From: Pseudoalteromonas piscicida
Lineage (GTDB): Bacteria > Pseudomonadota > Gammaproteobacteria > Enterobacterales > Alteromonadaceae
DNA length: 64,000 bases
Assembly (NCBI RefSeq): GCF_000238315.3
Contig: NZ_CP011924.1
Span: 2,272,501-2,336,500, forward strand
Reading direction: 5' to 3'
Of this stretch, positions 62,358 through 64,000 are shown piece by piece. A program made the translations under genes and the position numbers. Under the pieces are notes generated by a model. The model worked only from the letters and a program-made list of their open reading frames with translations, was not told the DNA's origin and searched no databases. The first letter of the stretch is position 1, and every line of letters begins with the position of its first letter.

Positions 62358-64000
62358 TTGAAACTGAGTAATAATGATAGTCGGCAGTACCAATTACTAA
62401 CACTGGACAATGGTCTTAGAGTCTTGTTGATCAATGACGATTCAACTGCTAAGTGCGCCGTATCATTAACAGTTAATGTCGGCCACTTTGACGACCCCGA
62501 AACGCGTCAAGGGATGGCGCACTTTTTGGAGCATATGCTATTCCTTGGTACTGCAGAGCACCCTGATTCAGGTGGCTTTTCGCAATTTATTAGTCAGTAT
62601 GGTGGCCAGAGCAACGCGTGGACCGGTACCGAGCACTCGAGCTATTATTTTGACTGCGACGCCGAACAACTAGACGAAGCGTTAGAACGCTTTAGCCAAT
62701 TTTTTGTGTCTCCACTGCTGAGCGAGAGCGATACTGAAAAAGAGCGTGAAGCCATCGATGCCGAGTTTAAGATGAAAATCAAAGATGATGGCCGTCGCAT
62801 CTATCAAGTTCATAAAGAAACCATCAATCCTCAGCATCCTTTTGCCAAGTTTTCTGTTGGTACCCGAGACACTCTCGCAGATCGTAATGGTAATATTACC
62901 AGTGAATTACGGGCATTTTTCAATCAATACTATCAGGCCCAATGGATGACTTTGGTGATAGCTGCACCACAACCGCTGGCTACACTTGCGACCTTTTGCT
63001 CACCTTTTACAAAAATTGTTGGCAGCAAAGCGCAAAAACCAGCGATCCAAGCGCCTATGTACCGAGAGCAAGACCTGCAGCTAGAACTGCAAATAAAGCC
63101 TAGAAAACATATGCAAAAACTTATTGTCAGTTTTGCTATGCCCAACCCTACCGATTTATACCGCCATAAAAGCGTGAGCTTTTTAGCCCATTTGTTAGGG
63201 TATGAAGGTAAAGGCTCACTGTATTCTATCCTCAAGTCACAAGGTTGGATTAATGCACTATCGGCTGGTGGTGGGATCACGGGTAGTAATTTCAGAGATT
63301 TTAATATCAGCTTTGCACTTACCGATGAAGGGATTGAATACTATGAAGACATAGTGGAAATGCTGTTCGAGTACATAGCATTAATTAAGCAAAATACCGC
63401 TGCACTACCACGCCTTTATCAAGATAAAAGCACTTTACTAGATATCGCGTTCGATAACCAAGAAGTCGGCCGTATGTTAGACTGGGTAAATTCAATCAGC
63501 GTTAATATGCACCACTATGAAGAAGAAGATTTTCTCTATGGTGATTATCGCATGGATGGCTTTTCTCAAGAGCAGCACGAAAAACTACTGATGCATTTGT
63601 GCCCTACTAATATGCGCCTTGTGCTTATCCACCCTCATGTGGAGGTAAATAAAAAAGCTAAATGGTACAACACGCCATACAGTGTCTCGCCAATAGCCAA
63701 AGATTGGATTGAGTCGCTCTATAATGTGCATATGCCTTTGCCACAAATGTCGCTACCACTAATTAATCCATACCTCAGCGCGAAAAACCCACTTCATGAT
63801 GTAGAGAGTGAACAGGATACGCCTATTCGTCTAGCTGATCAGCCTGGATTTGAATTTTGGTTTAAGCAGGATTTGACTTTTAGAGTCACCAAAGGACATT
63901 TTTATCTCGAAATAGATTCCGCCCCGTCCGTCACTTGTCACAAGCATATGGCACTCTCTCGCCTGTTTGCCGATCTCTTTATGGATGCGGTCGCTGAGCG
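62358..64000 (+). CDS. M16 insulinase-family zinc protease, 3' end missing
   Basis: The frame runs open to the window edge (547 codons of an expected 900 or so). The inverted zinc motif HxxEH is in AHFLEHMLFLG near residue 51, with the third ligand Glu in REAIDAEF near 131. TLDNGLRVLLINDD, GGFSQFISQYGGQSNAWTGT and HPFAKFSVGTRDTL are pitrilysin/insulinase blocks. The start is uncertain: no ATG fits, and TTG at 62358 is the first plausible start after the stop at 62337. It resembles protease III-like enzymes of Alteromonadales. Confidence 0.85.
   Translation, partial: MKLSNNDSRQYQLLTLDNGLRVLLINDDSTAKCAVSLTVNVGHFDDPETRQGMAHFLEHMLFLGTAEHPDSGGFSQFISQYGGQSNAWTGTEHSSYYFDCDAEQLDEALERFSQFFVSPLLSESDTEKEREAIDAEFKMKIKDDGRRIYQVHKETINPQHPFAKFSVGTRDTLADRNGNITSELRAFFNQYYQAQWMTLVIAAPQPLATLATFCSPFTKIVGSKAQKPAIQAPMYREQDLQLELQIKPRKHMQKLIVSFAMPNPTDLYRHKSVSFLAHLLGYEGKGSLYSILKSQGWINALSAGGGITGSNFRDFNISFALTDEGIEYYEDIVEMLFEYIALIKQNTAALPRLYQDKSTLLDIAFDNQEVGRMLDWVNSISVNMHHYEEEDFLYGDYRMDGFSQEQHEKLLMHLCPTNMRLVLIHPHVEVNKKAKWYNTPYSVSPIAKDWIESLYNVHMPLPQMSLPLINPYLSAKNPLHDVESEQDTPIRLADQPGFEFWFKQDLTFRVTKGHFYLEIDSAPSVTCHKHMALSRLFADLFMDAVAE

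Overview
The window looks like chromosome of a marine gammaproteobacterium of the Alteromonadales, most probably Pseudoalteromonas. This is inferred from gene content and protein similarity recalled from memory (RapA, PhoH, EfpL/YeiP, CysZ, CpxRA/CpxP/FieF, RluA, TrmL, 6S RNA, an SO_0444-type metal permease, a large TonB receptor, a secreted S8 protease) and from the type of extragenic repeats. No database search was possible.

Layout. 1-1.3 kb has no protein gene. It holds a probable CsrB-family sponge RNA (28 GGA motifs, many in hairpin loops, a GacA/UvrY-type palindrome upstream, a terminator) followed by six copies of a 64-bp palindrome-containing repeat. 1.3-7.3 kb: tapT, a GNAT enzyme, an acyltransferase, a ZntR-regulated metal efflux operon, a 2-hydroxyacid dehydrogenase and a lipoprotein. 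7.3-12 kb: a hybrid kinase with a REC-GGDEF partner. 12-19.6 kb: phoH, rapA, rluA, 6S RNA, tcyP. 19.6-22.5 kb: a frameshifted bacteriophytochrome and its single-domain regulator. 22.6-28.2 kb: yacG, an HTH regulator, cpxP // cpxR-cpxA-pldB-like, fieF. 28.4-32.4 kb: trmL, a CBS protein, cysZ, a GDPD lipoprotein. 32.4-33.2 kb: a tRNA-Phe/Thr array with a decayed copy. 33.4-38 kb: a beta-lactamase-fold gene split by a 279-bp MITE and a hybrid kinase frameshifted in a C9 tract. 38.6-48.5 kb: a peptide transporter, hpd with an amber codon, fahA, an M23 peptidase-bactofilin pair, a thioesterase, an MFS exporter and a subtilase. 48.7-54.4 kb is the accessory part: yghU with a 1004-bp tandem duplication, two integron gene cassettes with attC sites and no integrase, modular repeats and an IS3-family element. 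54.6-64 kb: a lipoprotein, efpL, a periplasmic DNA ligase, a HAD phosphatase, a TonB receptor, sixA and the start of an M16 protease.

How parts fit together. Envelope stress (Cpx) is linked to a lysophospholipase-like gene and FieF. Zn(II)/metal homeostasis appears twice (ZntR-permease, FieF). Tyrosine catabolism (hpd, fahA) is probably broken at hpd. Several sensory genes (bacteriophytochrome, C9 kinase) carry homopolymer frameshifts that could be phase-variable, recently inactivated or sequencing errors. The strongest less-expected signals are the CsrB-like RNA, the integrase-less cassette cluster, the TA-flanked MITE whose removal exactly restores its host gene, and the hpd amber codon.
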